Below, piece by piece: positions 17,237 through 26,315 of a DNA stretch of 64,000 bases (its first letter is position 1; each line of letters starts with the position of its first letter). A model generated the notes under the pieces. That model searched no databases, was not told where the DNA came from, and saw only the letters and a program-made list of their open reading frames with translations. A program made the translations under genes and the position numbers. The DNA is from SABI01 sp963677695. GTDB taxonomy: Bacteria; Spirochaetota; Spirochaetia; Sphaerochaetales; Sphaerochaetaceae. The stretch lies in assembly GCA_963677695.2 (NCBI GenBank), contig CAXXUJ010000001.1, forward strand, positions 806,001 to 870,000. The letters are read 5' to 3'.

Positions 17237-19936
17237 ATGAGCAAGACAAGAAAACCCCTCTCGATCAAGCATACCATAGTCATCGTATTCGAAGCCGTCA
17301 CGATCATCTCTGCGCTTCTCATCATCGGTCTCCTGTTCACACGCTGGACGCGCTCAGCTCAGGAAACGAGTATCACAATATCATCAACAATCGCACGTGA
17401 TGTTTCCAAGCAGATCATATCCTTCATGGAAGCACCTCTCAAGGTGAACGATGAGAACCACAAGATCATAGAGAACGGGATCCTCTCATTAGAGGATCAG
17501 AAACTGAGGGAGAAGTTCTTTGCAGGAACCCTGGCAAGCCAGAACGAACAGATCTACTCATTCAGTATCGGAACGGTGGACGGGGAGTACTACGGTGCAC
17601 GGCGTAATACAGCCGGAGAGATTGAGATCATGAGGAATAACGCCTCTACAGGCGGTCATTCATGGTACTACTCGATCAATGACGATCTCACTGCATCTGA
17701 TATCGCAGTGAAACTGAACCTGTTCGACCCGAGGACGAGGGAATGGTACAAAGCGGCGCTCTCAGCGGACGGTCCTTCCTTCTCTCCGGTCTACCAGCAC
17801 TTCGTGATGAACGACCTGACGATCTCCGCCGCGATTCCTGTCAAGGCTCAGGCAACAGGGGAACTCATCGGTGTCATGGGCTCCCACATGCTCTTAGGGG
17901 ATGCAGGAGACTTCCTCGGGGAAGCGATCAGCGACTATGACGGGTATGCGTTCATCGTGGAGAAGAAGAGCGGATACCTCATCGCAAACTCGATGGGACT
18001 GAAGAACTTCATCACAAAGGATGACAATACCTCTCAGCGCCTGACACTCGATGATATCGAGAACATGGCAGTTCAGGGGATCTCTAAAGAGTATACGGGA
18101 AAGGAAACCTCCTTCATCACTCACCCGGAAGATATCGACAACACACTCTTTGTCAGCGTGCGAGATATCAACCTGCCGGGGATCGACTGGATGGTCGTCA
18201 CCGCCGTCCCCGAAGCCTTCCTTTATCACAACGCAAGAAAGAGCATCGGCCTTACAGGCTACCTTGTCCTTGTCGCCCTCATCCTCTCGATCGGTATCTA
18301 CTACCTGATATCACGCAAGCTGTGGAAACCAATGGACAGCCTCCTCGCCGTAGCAGAATCCCTGTCGGCGGGAGACCTCGATAAGAGAGTCGAGATCTCA
18401 AGACATGATGAGATCGGTACGATATCGGCAGGTCTGAACCACGTTGCCGACAATATGCAGTACCTGATCAACAACCTGGCCAAGATCGTGAATGAAAGGA
18501 CCGAGGAACTCAATCAGGCGAACAGCGAACTCGGTCAGAGCAGGAATGAACTGCAGACCCTCCTTGATTCAACAGCCGAGGGAATTCTCGGTATCGACCT
18601 TGAAGGAAACTGCCGTTTCCTCAACAGAGCCTCCCTCAGACTTCTCGGGTACACGCACCAGAGTGATCTGATCGGGAAGAACATGCACAAGCTGATCCAT
18701 ACCCTGGAAATGAGGGAAAACGATTCTCCCGCAACCTGTCCCATCATTCGGGCAGTACAGGCGGGAAAAGGATACAATAATGACGATGACATGTTCCGGA
18801 AAGCTGACGGCAGTCTGATCAGTGTCTCCTTCCACTCCTACCCCATGATGATGGATGACACGTTAATTGGTGGAGTGATCACCTTCCTCGATATCACAGA
18901 GAAGAAGGAGAGAGAAAAACAGATAGACTTCCTCCGCTTCCATGACCCGCTTACCGGACTGCTCAACAGAAGTACTTTAGAAGAGCGCTACCCTCCCCTC
19001 GATTCACCTGAAAACTACCCCCTCTCTGTCATATTCGGTGACCTCAACGGTCTGAAGATGACCAATGATGTCTTCGGTCACCTTGCAGGTGATACGCTCA
19101 TCCGCGGTGCTGCAGAAGTACTCACCGATGCGCTTCGTACCGGTGACCTCGCAGCCCGTATCGGAGGTGATGAGTTCCTCATCATCCTCGAGCGGACATC
19201 AAGAGAAGAAGCGGAAGATATCATCAAAAGAATCAAGGACGGATTCAAGGATAAACGGGTTGATGCGGTCAAGTATTCCATGGCTCTCGGTTATGCGACG
19301 AAGGAGGATGGACATGAGTCGATCGAATCTCTCATCTCCATCGCTGAAGACGAGATGTACAAGGATAAGGCGAAAAACAGAAAAGAGAACGAGGCCGTCA
19401 CCCTCTCTGCAATCCAGGAGTCCCTTGCAGAAAAGAAGAAGAACGCATGGAACCAGTCTGAGGAGGCTCAGAAGCTATGTGATGAGATAGGCAAAACACT
19501 CCGGATAGCCAAACCCGGAAGGGAAAGACTCCAGAAGGCCCTCACCTACCATGACATCGGCATGATCACCCTCGATGCTGATCTTTTCGAGAAAAGAACT
19601 CTGAGCGAAGAAGAGTTCAATGCATTTCAGATGCATCCTGTCATGGGATACCGCATTCTTAACCTCTTTGATGACATGCTCGATATCGCAGAGATCGTGT
19701 ATACCCATCATGAACACTGGGACGGAAGCGGTCTTCCCCGCGGCCTTGCGGGGGAAAAGATCCCCCTCCTCTCCCGTATCCTTGCTGTCATCGAGATGTA
19801 TGACTACCACATGCATGTGCAGGGTGAAAGCAAAACAGATATCGAAACCGTCATAGAAGCCTTGAGAGAACAGAAAGGGACATTCTTCGATCCTGAGATC
19901 GTAGAGGCATGCATCAGCGTATTGAAATCGAATTGA
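17237..19936 (+). CDS. Membrane sensor diguanylate cyclase (dCache-HAMP-PAS-GGDEF) with C-terminal HD-GYP-like domain
   Basis: An 899-residue signalling protein. In order it has TM1 (about 11-35), a large periplasmic dCache-like sensor (about 40-325), TM2 (about 335-357), HAMP, a coiled linker, a PAS domain (LLDSTAEGILGID onward), a GGDEF domain and an HD domain. The active site GGDEF (643-647) is intact, and an I-site RTGD (634-637) sits five residues before it, so c-di-GMP synthesis with product inhibition is expected. The C-terminal domain has YHDIGM (His772-Asp773) and HHEHWDGSGLP (824-834), HD-GYP-like but with GLP. The usual first histidine seems replaced (WNQSEEAQK). AGGAGGAG lies 13 bp before the chosen ATG; longer in-frame readings lack a ribosome site. 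Confidence 0.88.
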   Translation: MSKTRKPLSIKHTIVIVFEAVTIISALLIIGLLFTRWTRSAQETSITISSTIARDVSKQIISFMEAPLKVNDENHKIIENGILSLEDQKLREKFFAGTLASQNEQIYSFSIGTVDGEYYGARRNTAGEIEIMRNNASTGGHSWYYSINDDLTASDIAVKLNLFDPRTREWYKAALSADGPSFSPVYQHFVMNDLTISAAIPVKAQATGELIGVMGSHMLLGDAGDFLGEAISDYDGYAFIVEKKSGYLIANSMGLKNFITKDDNTSQRLTLDDIENMAVQGISKEYTGKETSFITHPEDIDNTLFVSVRDINLPGIDWMVVTAVPEAFLYHNARKSIGLTGYLVLVALILSIGIYYLISRKLWKPMDSLLAVAESLSAGDLDKRVEISRHDEIGTISAGLNHVADNMQYLINNLAKIVNERTEELNQANSELGQSRNELQTLLDSTAEGILGIDLEGNCRFLNRASLRLLGYTHQSDLIGKNMHKLIHTLEMRENDSPATCPIIRAVQAGKGYNNDDDMFRKADGSLISVSFHSYPMMMDDTLIGGVITFLDITEKKEREKQIDFLRFHDPLTGLLNRSTLEERYPPLDSPENYPLSVIFGDLNGLKMTNDVFGHLAGDTLIRGAAEVLTDALRTGDLAARIGGDEFLIILERTSREEAEDIIKRIKDGFKDKRVDAVKYSMALGYATKEDGHESIESLISIAEDEMYKDKAKNRKENEAVTLSAIQESLAEKKKNAWNQSEEAQKLCDEIGKTLRIAKPGRERLQKALTYHDIGMITLDADLFEKRTLSEEEFNAFQMHPVMGYRILNLFDDMLDIAEIVYTHHEHWDGSGLPRGLAGEKIPLLSRILAVIEMYDYHMHVQGESKTDIETVIEALREQKGTFFDPEIVEACISVLKSN

Positions 19937-19994
19937 GTACGGTAAGAAGGAGCCTCTGGTTTCAAAGGATTTAATAGCGTACCTCTATCGTTAT

Positions 19995-20122
19995 CTACAT
20001 TTCAGTTGTGGAAAAAGGTCGATTTCCAACATTTCTATTTGAGAAAAACTATGTTTTTCCACATTTCTAATGTTGTAAAACATACTTTTTCAACATTACC
20101 AATGTTGTTTACGGTGATTTTA
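19995..20122. repeat. Four degenerate 32-bp tandem units with inverted-repeat cores
   Basis: Units start at 19995, 20027, 20059 and 20091, exactly 32 bp apart. Each begins C-N-A-C-A-T-T. The last two carry the inverted core CCACATTTCTAATGTTG and CAACATTACCAATGTTG, the latter a perfect 7-bp inverted repeat. The second half of each unit is A-rich then T-rich. The array lies in the 325-bp gap between the convergent sensor cyclase and transketolase genes, where no real ORF is seen. Confidence 0.55.
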
Positions 20123-20194
20123 CGAGACATCAGTCGGTATTCTCATAGTGATACGCTCACTGAGATTCCCTCTTTGAATTCCACCTCATGGACA

Positions 20195-20233
20195 GAAAAA
20201 ACTCCGGAACAGACCACTCATCCAAACCGGAGT
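20195..20233 (-). terminator. Rho-independent terminator of the transketolase operon
   Basis: On the minus strand a stem ACTCCGG/CCGGAGT (20227-20233 with 20201-20207, 19-nt loop) is followed by TTTTTT. It lies about 30 bp after the stop of the transketolase C-terminal subunit. Confidence 0.65.
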
Positions 20234-20261
20234 CATACCAGGGAAGAGAGTATCACCCCTC

Positions 20262-21194
20262 TTAGTTCAATACGCTTCTCACCTTCTCAGCAACATTCTG
20301 TGGTGCAAGACCGTAGCTGTTCAGCAGGATCTCATAGTTCTCTGCAGATGTACCATAGCGGTCATCAACCCCGAGCATCTCAAGGGGAAGACGGGTCTTC
20401 GAGGTCGCAGAGGCAATCACGGAACCGAGTCCTCCGATCACATTGTGCTCTTCAGCTGTTACAATCCCCTTCATCCCTTCGCAGTAAGAGAGAATCGCTT
20501 CGGTATCGAGCGGTTTGATCGTACTCACATTGATCACTCTCACTGAGATTCCTTCAGCTTTGAGCAGCTCAGCTGCTTTGAGGGACTGCTGCACCATCAC
20601 TCCTGTAGCGAAGATAACAACATCACTTCCCTCTGCCAGTTTTGTCATCTTTCCGATATGGTAGGGTTCATCAGGATCAGTGACCACCGGAAGATCGTTT
20701 CTGTTGATTCTAATATACGCCGGACCGTTGTGCTCAACCATAGCCTTCACCATCTTCTCGGTCTCAACAGCATCACAGGGGGAAAGAACGGTCATGTTGG
20801 GAAGCACCTGCATCAGAGCAATATCATCAATACTCTGGTGAGTCTTACCGTCACCGTAGTCTGATAATCCAGCGGAGGAACCGCAGATCTTCACATTCAG
20901 GTTTGCTATCGTGATGGAAGATCGGATCTGATCATAGGCTCTTCCGGTTGCGAACACGGCAAACGAATTCATGAAGGGGATCTTTCCAGCAAGGGAGAGC
21001 CCTGCAGATACCGAAGCCATGTTCTGCTCCGCAATTCCCATTTGAAAATATCTTTCGGGGTACTGAGCCGCAAACAGGCTCGACATTGTCGAGTTACCGA
21101 GGTCGGCTTCCAGCATCACGATATTCTTATTCTTCTCACCCTGCTCAACCAGGGTCTCTCCATAGGTTTTTCTCAGACTGTCAGAGGTTCTCAT
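20262..21194 (-). CDS. Transketolase, C-terminal (pyrimidine-binding) subunit
   Basis: A 310-residue second half of a split transketolase. It carries the pyrimidine-binding domain with the catalytic glutamate segment FQMGIAEQNMASVSAGLS and the C-terminal domain (GIVTAEEHNVIGGLGS). It combines with the upstream-encoded N-terminal subunit to transfer two-carbon ketol units between sugar phosphates using thiamine diphosphate. The start ATG overlaps the stop of that gene by 4 bp and has GAAGGAGG upstream. Split transketolases are common in anaerobes and often belong to a specific sugar pathway rather than the central pentose cycle. Confidence 0.92.
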   Translation of the reverse strand: MRTSDSLRKTYGETLVEQGEKNKNIVMLEADLGNSTMSSLFAAQYPERYFQMGIAEQNMASVSAGLSLAGKIPFMNSFAVFATGRAYDQIRSSITIANLNVKICGSSAGLSDYGDGKTHQSIDDIALMQVLPNMTVLSPCDAVETEKMVKAMVEHNGPAYIRINRNDLPVVTDPDEPYHIGKMTKLAEGSDVVIFATGVMVQQSLKAAELLKAEGISVRVINVSTIKPLDTEAILSYCEGMKGIVTAEEHNVIGGLGSVIASATSKTRLPLEMLGVDDRYGTSAENYEILLNSYGLAPQNVAEKVRSVLN

Positions 21195-22039
21195 GCCCCT
21201 ACCTCCTTCTTCATATCTTCAATGCACTTCCATGCTATTGCGTATTCTTCCTCACTCATCGCAGCGTTATGGTACTTTGCCTTCCCTTCTGCGAAGGAAA
21301 AGCCCTTTCCTTTCACCGTGTGGGCAAGGATGGCTGTGGGTCCTTCAGTGTATACCTTTGCCGCTGCAAGAGCTTCCAGGATCTGATTCATATCGTGTCC
21401 GTCGATCTCTACAACGTTCCAGCCGAAGGCTTTCCACTTCTCTACAAGGTTCTCTATCGGGAAGATCTCGGCAGTCGTACTGGTTGCCTGAATCCCGTTC
21501 CAGTCAACGATAGCTGTCAGGTTTGAAGCCTTATGCACCTTTGCTGCCATTACAGCCTCCCAGACCTGTCCTTCGGCCAGTTCCCCGTCCCCGAGGATCG
21601 TATAGACTCTGCTCGCGCTTTTATCAAGGGAGAGACCGAGGGCCATACCAAGGGAGACAGAAAGCCCCTGTCCCAGAGATCCGGTAACCGCTTCGATTCC
21701 GGGAGTCTTGTCCATATCGGGATGTCCTTGAAGCTTTCCTTCATAGGTCTTCACCTTGGCAAGTTCGCTCCTGTCGAAGTACCCGAGCTCTGCAAGACAG
21801 GCGTACTGCACCAGCACGGCATGTCCCTTGGACATCACTACTCTATCCCGTGAGGGATCTTTCGGGTCGTCCCTGTTCACTTTCATCTCATGAAAGTAGA
21901 GAGCTGACATGATATCGGCACTGGAGGCGCTGCCTCCAAGGTGTCCCACTTTTCCCGGTGGGATCATCTCCAGGATATTTGCCCGAACCTGTATCGCTTT
22001 CAGCTTCAGGTCTCTTATTGTTTCTTTACTGTATGTCAT
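21191..22039 (-). CDS. Transketolase, N-terminal (diphosphate-binding) subunit
   Basis: A 282-residue first half of the split transketolase. The thiamine-diphosphate motif reads LGDGELAEGQVWEAVMAA...LTAIVDWNG (GDG...N), and HLGGSASSADIMSALYF and SKGHAVLVQYACLAELG are typical N-terminal segments. It comes before the C-terminal subunit in the same transcript, with translational coupling. The zinc alcohol dehydrogenase gene upstream (66-bp gap) is on the same strand, so the three probably form one catabolic operon controlled by the divergent GntR regulator. Confidence 0.92.
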   Translation of the reverse strand: MTYSKETIRDLKLKAIQVRANILEMIPPGKVGHLGGSASSADIMSALYFHEMKVNRDDPKDPSRDRVVMSKGHAVLVQYACLAELGYFDRSELAKVKTYEGKLQGHPDMDKTPGIEAVTGSLGQGLSVSLGMALGLSLDKSASRVYTILGDGELAEGQVWEAVMAAKVHKASNLTAIVDWNGIQATSTTAEIFPIENLVEKWKAFGWNVVEIDGHDMNQILEALAAAKVYTEGPTAILAHTVKGKGFSFAEGKAKYHNAAMSEEEYAIAWKCIEDMKKEVGA

Positions 22040-22105
22040 TGTATATTCTCCTACCTTTTCCTGTGCTTTCAGCTTGTAAGGAACGCGTCAGCTTTCCAAG
22101 GAATG

Positions 22106-23137
22106 CTATTTGCATTCCAATATGACCTTCAGCATCTTCCCTTCTTTGTTGTTCTCCAGGTCCTTAAAGGCCTGTACTCCCTCTTCCAGGGGATACACAT
22201 CGGTCATCAGGGGAGTGACGTCGATCTTCTTTTCACTGAGAAGTCTCAGACTGTCGGCGAAGCCGTCAAGATCGTACACATAATTCCCCTTTATCTTCAG
22301 TTCGCTGGTAACGATCTTCTGCATATTCACTTCCACCATCTTCTGGGCGTTTCCAATCCAGATCGCTGTCCCACCGATCTTCAAGGAATCGAGGGAGTTT
22401 TTCGCAGTGGGGGCGATACCGACCGCTTCGATGGCTATATCACACAGGTTGTTATCGGTGATACGGGCAATACCCTCTATAAAATCTTCCTTCATCGGAT
22501 TCAGGATATAATCGGCACCGAGAGTTTGCGCGATGTCCAGACGGAAGTCAGTTGCATCGCTCATGATCACGTTCTGTGCCCCCCGGTACTTGAGAAGGGA
22601 AAGAACCATGAGACCGATCGTTCCTGCACCGATAACGAGTGTGTATTTTGCTTTCTTAAGTTCCTCATCGCTGATCTTGTGAACCGACCGATAGGCCACA
22701 GCAAGAGGTTCGGTAAAGGCAGCCTCATTGAAACTGATCCCGTCAAAGGGAAGAAGATACTTCTCTTCAATCGTGACGTACTCGCACATCGAACCGGGAG
22801 CATCAAGCACACCCATGCAGATCCCTTCAGGGCAGACGTTCACCATTCCCTGCCTACAGAACTCACATTCACCGCAGTAGGGCTTGGGGAAGATGACCAC
22901 CTTCTGACCGACCGTATACGTACCGTTTTCGGGAGCCTGTTCGATAATCCCTGCAAATTCATGACCCATGATCATGGGAGGAGTTCTCCTCCCTGTCTTT
23001 CCGAGGTATCCCTCGAAATCTGAACCGCAGATACCATTGGCCTTCACCCGAATGAGGTACTCTCCCTTCCTGGGAGTCGGGACAGGGATATCACGCAGTT
23101 CCATCGTTTTATCACCGAGATAGTAGAGTGCTTTCAT
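22106..23137 (-). CDS. Zinc-dependent alcohol dehydrogenase (sorbitol/threonine dehydrogenase-like)
   Basis: A 343-residue medium-chain dehydrogenase. The catalytic zinc segment is NGICGSDFEGYLG with GHEFAGII. The structural zinc cysteines appear as CGECEFCRQGMVNVC, and the NAD-binding turn is VIGAGTIGLMVLSLLKYRGA. It is expected to oxidise a polyol or secondary alcohol to a ketose using NAD(P). As first gene of the operon with a split transketolase, it may convert a sugar alcohol to a ketose that feeds the transketolase step after phosphorylation; no kinase is adjacent. AAGGAGAAGG precedes the ATG. Confidence 0.85.
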   Translation of the reverse strand: MKALYYLGDKTMELRDIPVPTPRKGEYLIRVKANGICGSDFEGYLGKTGRRTPPMIMGHEFAGIIEQAPENGTYTVGQKVVIFPKPYCGECEFCRQGMVNVCPEGICMGVLDAPGSMCEYVTIEEKYLLPFDGISFNEAAFTEPLAVAYRSVHKISDEELKKAKYTLVIGAGTIGLMVLSLLKYRGAQNVIMSDATDFRLDIAQTLGADYILNPMKEDFIEGIARITDNNLCDIAIEAVGIAPTAKNSLDSLKIGGTAIWIGNAQKMVEVNMQKIVTSELKIKGNYVYDLDGFADSLRLLSEKKIDVTPLMTDVYPLEEGVQAFKDLENNKEGKMLKVILECK

Positions 23138-23191
23138 ACCTTCTCCTTATCATCTTACACAGACATTCCACTGGATGTCCGCATCTCATAA

Positions 23192-23352
23192 TACAAGTCT
23201 AAACTTATCTTACAAGTGGATTGTGTTTTTGTAAAGAAAAAACATCGGCATGAAGTGAAAAAAAGTCAGCAGGCACCATATATTCCTGATAATAAGGGGT
23301 ATAGAAGATTTAAGATATCATTCACATATATTTCTATACCATTCAACTTGTA
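23192..23352. promoter_or_regulatory. Divergent control region with candidate GntR operators
   Basis: The 312-bp gap between the dehydrogenase and the GntR gene holds three copies of the 7-mer TACAAGT: direct at 23192-23198 and 23211-23217 (19 bp apart) and inverted (ACTTGTA) at 23346-23352. It also has a 9-bp inverted repeat GGTATAGAA (23298-23306)/TTCTATACC (23332-23340). Such half-sites next to a divergent FadR-type regulator are plausible operators. No gene is seen in the gap. Confidence 0.4.
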
Positions 23353-23449
23353 TTATATGTTTGAGTATGGTTTAATGAATTCAAGGCAGTATACCTTCTT
23401 GTAGATGAACGTCTGCTATGATAGGTTTTTATACGAGGTGAATCGGTAC

Positions 23450-24166
23450 ATGAGTGCGCTGAATGAAAAGAAACAGTCCCTTCGAACACAGATCTTTCTT
23501 ACGCTGAAAAGCAGGATAGAAGGAGAAACCTGGGATGTAAACAGTAAATTCCCCTCTGAAAGCCAGCTCTGTAGAGAATTCGGAGTGAGCAGGATAACTG
23601 TACGCTCAGCCATACAGCAGCTTGAGGCCATAGGTCTTGTAAAAACCCAGCAGGGAGGAAGGACCACTGTCATCCGAACCCGGGAGGCAGGAACTGTACC
23701 TGCACTCTCCCCTCTCTCCTCTGATGATATCCATCCCGATATCGTGACGGTCCTTGAATACCGTATTGTCGTTGAGAAGGGTACGATCGCACTTGCAGCA
23801 CAGAGAATAACGGAAGAGGAGATAGCCTCCCTAGAAGAAATTTTCAACATCATGCTCACCCATCACGATGATGTGAAGAAATTCAGTGAGGCGGACTACC
23901 TGTTCCACAGGAAAGTTGCAGAGGCTTCAAAGAACCCTATCCTCATAAAAGCGATGCGCGGTATTGAGGAGGTTCTTGCCACCACCATGGATTCGATCGT
24001 TACTCTCCTTGGATGTGCTATAGGTATACGGTACCACAGGGAACTGCTCGCAGCCCTCAGGAAACGGGATAAGGCACTTTGCGAGAAACTGATGGAAGAA
24101 CATCTGCAGGCGACAGTCGATGCTGTCATCGAGTACAGAGATATTGCAGAAATGAGTCGGTCCTGA
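23450..24166 (+). CDS. GntR-family (FadR-type) transcriptional regulator
   Basis: A 238-residue regulator. It has an N-terminal winged helix-turn-helix (FPSESQLCREFGVSRITVRSAIQQLEAIGLV, about residues 35-66) and a C-terminal FCD all-helical ligand domain. The latter shows the usual metal/acid-binding residues spread over FSEADYLFHRKVAEAS and the H of YHRELLAAL and EEHLQATV. The start at 23450 has GAGGTGAA upstream and gives the usual length; the earlier ATG at 23405 lacks a ribosome site. It probably responds to a sugar acid or polyol-derived acid and controls the divergent dehydrogenase-transketolase operon. Confidence 0.87.
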   Translation: MSALNEKKQSLRTQIFLTLKSRIEGETWDVNSKFPSESQLCREFGVSRITVRSAIQQLEAIGLVKTQQGGRTTVIRTREAGTVPALSPLSSDDIHPDIVTVLEYRIVVEKGTIALAAQRITEEEIASLEEIFNIMLTHHDDVKKFSEADYLFHRKVAEASKNPILIKAMRGIEEVLATTMDSIVTLLGCAIGIRYHRELLAALRKRDKALCEKLMEEHLQATVDAVIEYRDIAEMSRS

Positions 24167-24296
24167 GGACCGCATCTCTTATCGCTTCAGCCTTACCATT
24201 CTTCTGCATCATCCCCGTCACTCGGTTGATATTACATTGATTTCTGAGCCTAAACGGTATGAGCTATCTTCTCTATCCAGCCATTTTAGAACCAGG

Positions 24297-24626
24297 TCAC
24301 CCATACAGTACAATCCCCTCATCCAGAATTTCCCTGTACACTAACCCGATAGTATTCCTATGGGCACTTACCTGCTCGCTCGAGGCGGCAATCAGGTCAA
24401 CAGCAGTATTGATATGTTCTCTGTAGAGAGCTTTGTAAATCCTGGTCATCATCGCTCTATGCTGCTCAGGGGAATCAATGATGAGGAATAAATCATAATC
24501 ACGTTCACTTGAAGCCTCTCCGCGCGCCCGAGATCCGAATAATATGATTTTCTTTGGGCAAGCGGTTTGTACAATGATATCGATAATGCGCATCAACGTC
24601 GGATCAGAGATAACCTCAGTTCTCAT
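24297..24626 (-). CDS. MNT-type nucleotidyltransferase domain protein, no HEPN partner
   Basis: A 109-residue minimal nucleotidyltransferase with the fold signature GSRARGEASSERDYDL (GS...DxD) and a later acidic strand VDLIAAS. Members usually act as antitoxins to HEPN toxins (MntA/HepT) by AMPylating them, but no HEPN-type gene lies next to this one. The ATG is preceded by GAGGAGGGA. It may be an orphan antitoxin or a stand-alone nucleotidyltransferase. Compare the complete MntA/HepT pair at 47.8 kb. Confidence 0.75.
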   Translation of the reverse strand: MRTEVISDPTLMRIIDIIVQTACPKKIILFGSRARGEASSERDYDLFLIIDSPEQHRAMMTRIYKALYREHINTAVDLIAASSEQVSAHRNTIGLVYREILDEGIVLYG

Positions 24627-24794
24627 CTTTCTCCCTCCTCAATCAGAGCTTCTCCCTCATATATCAAATGTACAGGACGTTGATTACTTTCACAATTGAA
24701 TATCGTGGGATTCACACTCATCTAAGCAAGAACATAAAATCGGACGTTTCCATCCGGTAATCTCATGAGGAAAGTATATTGGAAACAGAATGAT

Positions 24795-25679
24795 CTATTT
24801 TCTCACCTGAACCGAGGCTTCCTTCTCGTACCACTGGATGAGACCGCCGTGGTCATCTGAGCCCTTTCCTGCATCGGAGAGTGCCTTCATCATATCGTAA
24901 ATGGAATCGGAGAGGGGGATGGGAGCTTCAATGCTTTCGGCTGTATCGAGAGCGTTCCTCAGGTCCTTGATATGGAGATCCATTCTCGCACCGGGAGTGA
25001 AATTACCTTCGAGAATGAGAGGCATCTTCGCATCAAAGACCGTACTCTGTGCCAATCCGCCTCTTATTGCTTTGAACACTTTCTCAGGATCAACTCCAGC
25101 CTTGGTTGAGAACACCAGTGCTTCAGCCATTCCAGCGAGGTGGGTTGCAACCATGATCTGGTTTGCAAGCTTTGTCGTATTGCCGCTGCCGATCTCACCG
25201 ACGTGAGTGACGGTTGTTCCCATGGCATGGAGTACCTGCTCAACTCTATTGAAGGCTTCTTCTGGACCTCCCACCATGATAGCAAGGGTTCCATCGATCG
25301 CCTTCGGCTCCCCTCCCGATACCGGAGCATCGAGCATTGCCACACCAATCTTCTCGAGCTCTGCAGAGATCTCCTGGCTGACCAGGGGACTGCCGGAGGA
25401 GGTATCGACGACGATACTCCCCTTCTTGAGACCTTCTCTGACTCCGTTTTCGTCAAGAATCACACTCTTGACCTGAGGGGAACCGGGAAGCATCGTGAAA
25501 ATCACATCGGAAAGATCTGCAACCTCTTTGGCCGAGGATGCTGCTGTCGCACCTTCACTTGTCAGGGTATCGACGAATGATGAATTGATATCGTAGACAC
25601 TCAGCTGATACCCTGCCTTGATCAGGTTTCTTGCCATCGCTTTTCCCATCACTCCGAGACCGATAAATCCAATATTCAT
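24795..25679 (-). CDS. garR: 2-hydroxy-3-oxopropionate (tartronate semialdehyde) reductase-like
   Basis: A 294-residue beta-hydroxyacid dehydrogenase. It has the Rossmann turn GFIGLGVMGKAMARNL at the N terminus, the substrate motif DAPVSGGEPKAIDGTLAIMVGG and the catalytic lysine in GSGNTTKLANQIMV. It reduces tartronate semialdehyde to glycerate, or a related 3-hydroxyacid such as 3-hydroxyisobutyrate. AGGAGCAA precedes the ATG. A glycerate kinase gene at 50.6-51.7 kb could take the product further, though the two are not linked. GarR/GlxR is the best name, but the family is hard to split by eye. Confidence 0.82.
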   Translation of the reverse strand: MNIGFIGLGVMGKAMARNLIKAGYQLSVYDINSSFVDTLTSEGATAASSAKEVADLSDVIFTMLPGSPQVKSVILDENGVREGLKKGSIVVDTSSGSPLVSQEISAELEKIGVAMLDAPVSGGEPKAIDGTLAIMVGGPEEAFNRVEQVLHAMGTTVTHVGEIGSGNTTKLANQIMVATHLAGMAEALVFSTKAGVDPEKVFKAIRGGLAQSTVFDAKMPLILEGNFTPGARMDLHIKDLRNALDTAESIEAPIPLSDSIYDMMKALSDAGKGSDDHGGLIQWYEKEASVQVRK

Positions 25680-25919
25680 ATCTATTGCTCCTCACAGCGC
25701 CTTGTCAGAAAGAGGAGGAATTCCGCAACAGAAAAGCACGCCATTTCGTATTATCACATAATGTTACGGCATTATATTTTATTTATACGTATTTTGTAAA
25801 TGTGTTCAGAACCCTGTATGAGAAAGGTGAGAAGATAATGTAGCGCTTTTTCAAGGGTAGGGATCAGCCTTGCGGGAGTATTGCCGGGAGCATATGATAG
25901 AAAGAAGAGGAGTCATCAT

Positions 25920-26315
25920 ATGAAAACCGTCAGATTATCATCCTTGATTATCGGCATCTGCATGATAACTCAATGGATATTCTTTCTTGCCACCGGGAAC
26001 GTCCCTGAACTCGAGAATGCACCCGTGAGCATAAGCTTTCACATCACCATAGAGATCATCACAGCTGTATTACTCATCGTTCTGTTCTTCATCCTGAAGA
26101 AGCCGGATACACAGAAGCTTCATATCGCAGGCTATGTTCAGGGGATGCTCGGCTATACGGTGATCAACAGCGCAGGATATTTCGCTCAGTCAGGAGATTG
26201 GATTTTTCTCATCATGTTCGCTGCCATTCTCTTCCTTTCCGTTTTCAACCTTGCACTCATCATACGAAACGGAAGAAGTCTGTATGAGGATCTTACGACT
26301 TCGCACACTGTTTGA
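25920..26315 (+). CDS. Small four-TM membrane protein of unknown function
   Basis: A 131-residue protein with four predicted membrane helices (about residues 5-25, 42-62, 72-90 and 95-117) and a short charged tail. No motif is recognised. The start at 25920 follows AGAGGAG; the upstream in-frame start at 25881 would add only a charged stretch without a ribosome site. Its 3' end overlaps the convergent acetyltransferase gene by 23 bp. Confidence 0.6.
   Translation: MKTVRLSSLIIGICMITQWIFFLATGNVPELENAPVSISFHITIEIITAVLLIVLFFILKKPDTQKLHIAGYVQGMLGYTVINSAGYFAQSGDWIFLIMFAAILFLSVFNLALIIRNGRSLYEDLTTSHTV

Noticed and set aside
19995..20122. CRISPR array at the 32-bp repeats
   Set aside because: Units are contiguous and degenerate, without unique spacers, and no cas gene is present.
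20006..20518. A 170-codon plus-strand ORF after the sensor cyclase gene
   Set aside because: It reads through the 32-bp array, a terminator and antisense to transketolase; composition is not protein-like.
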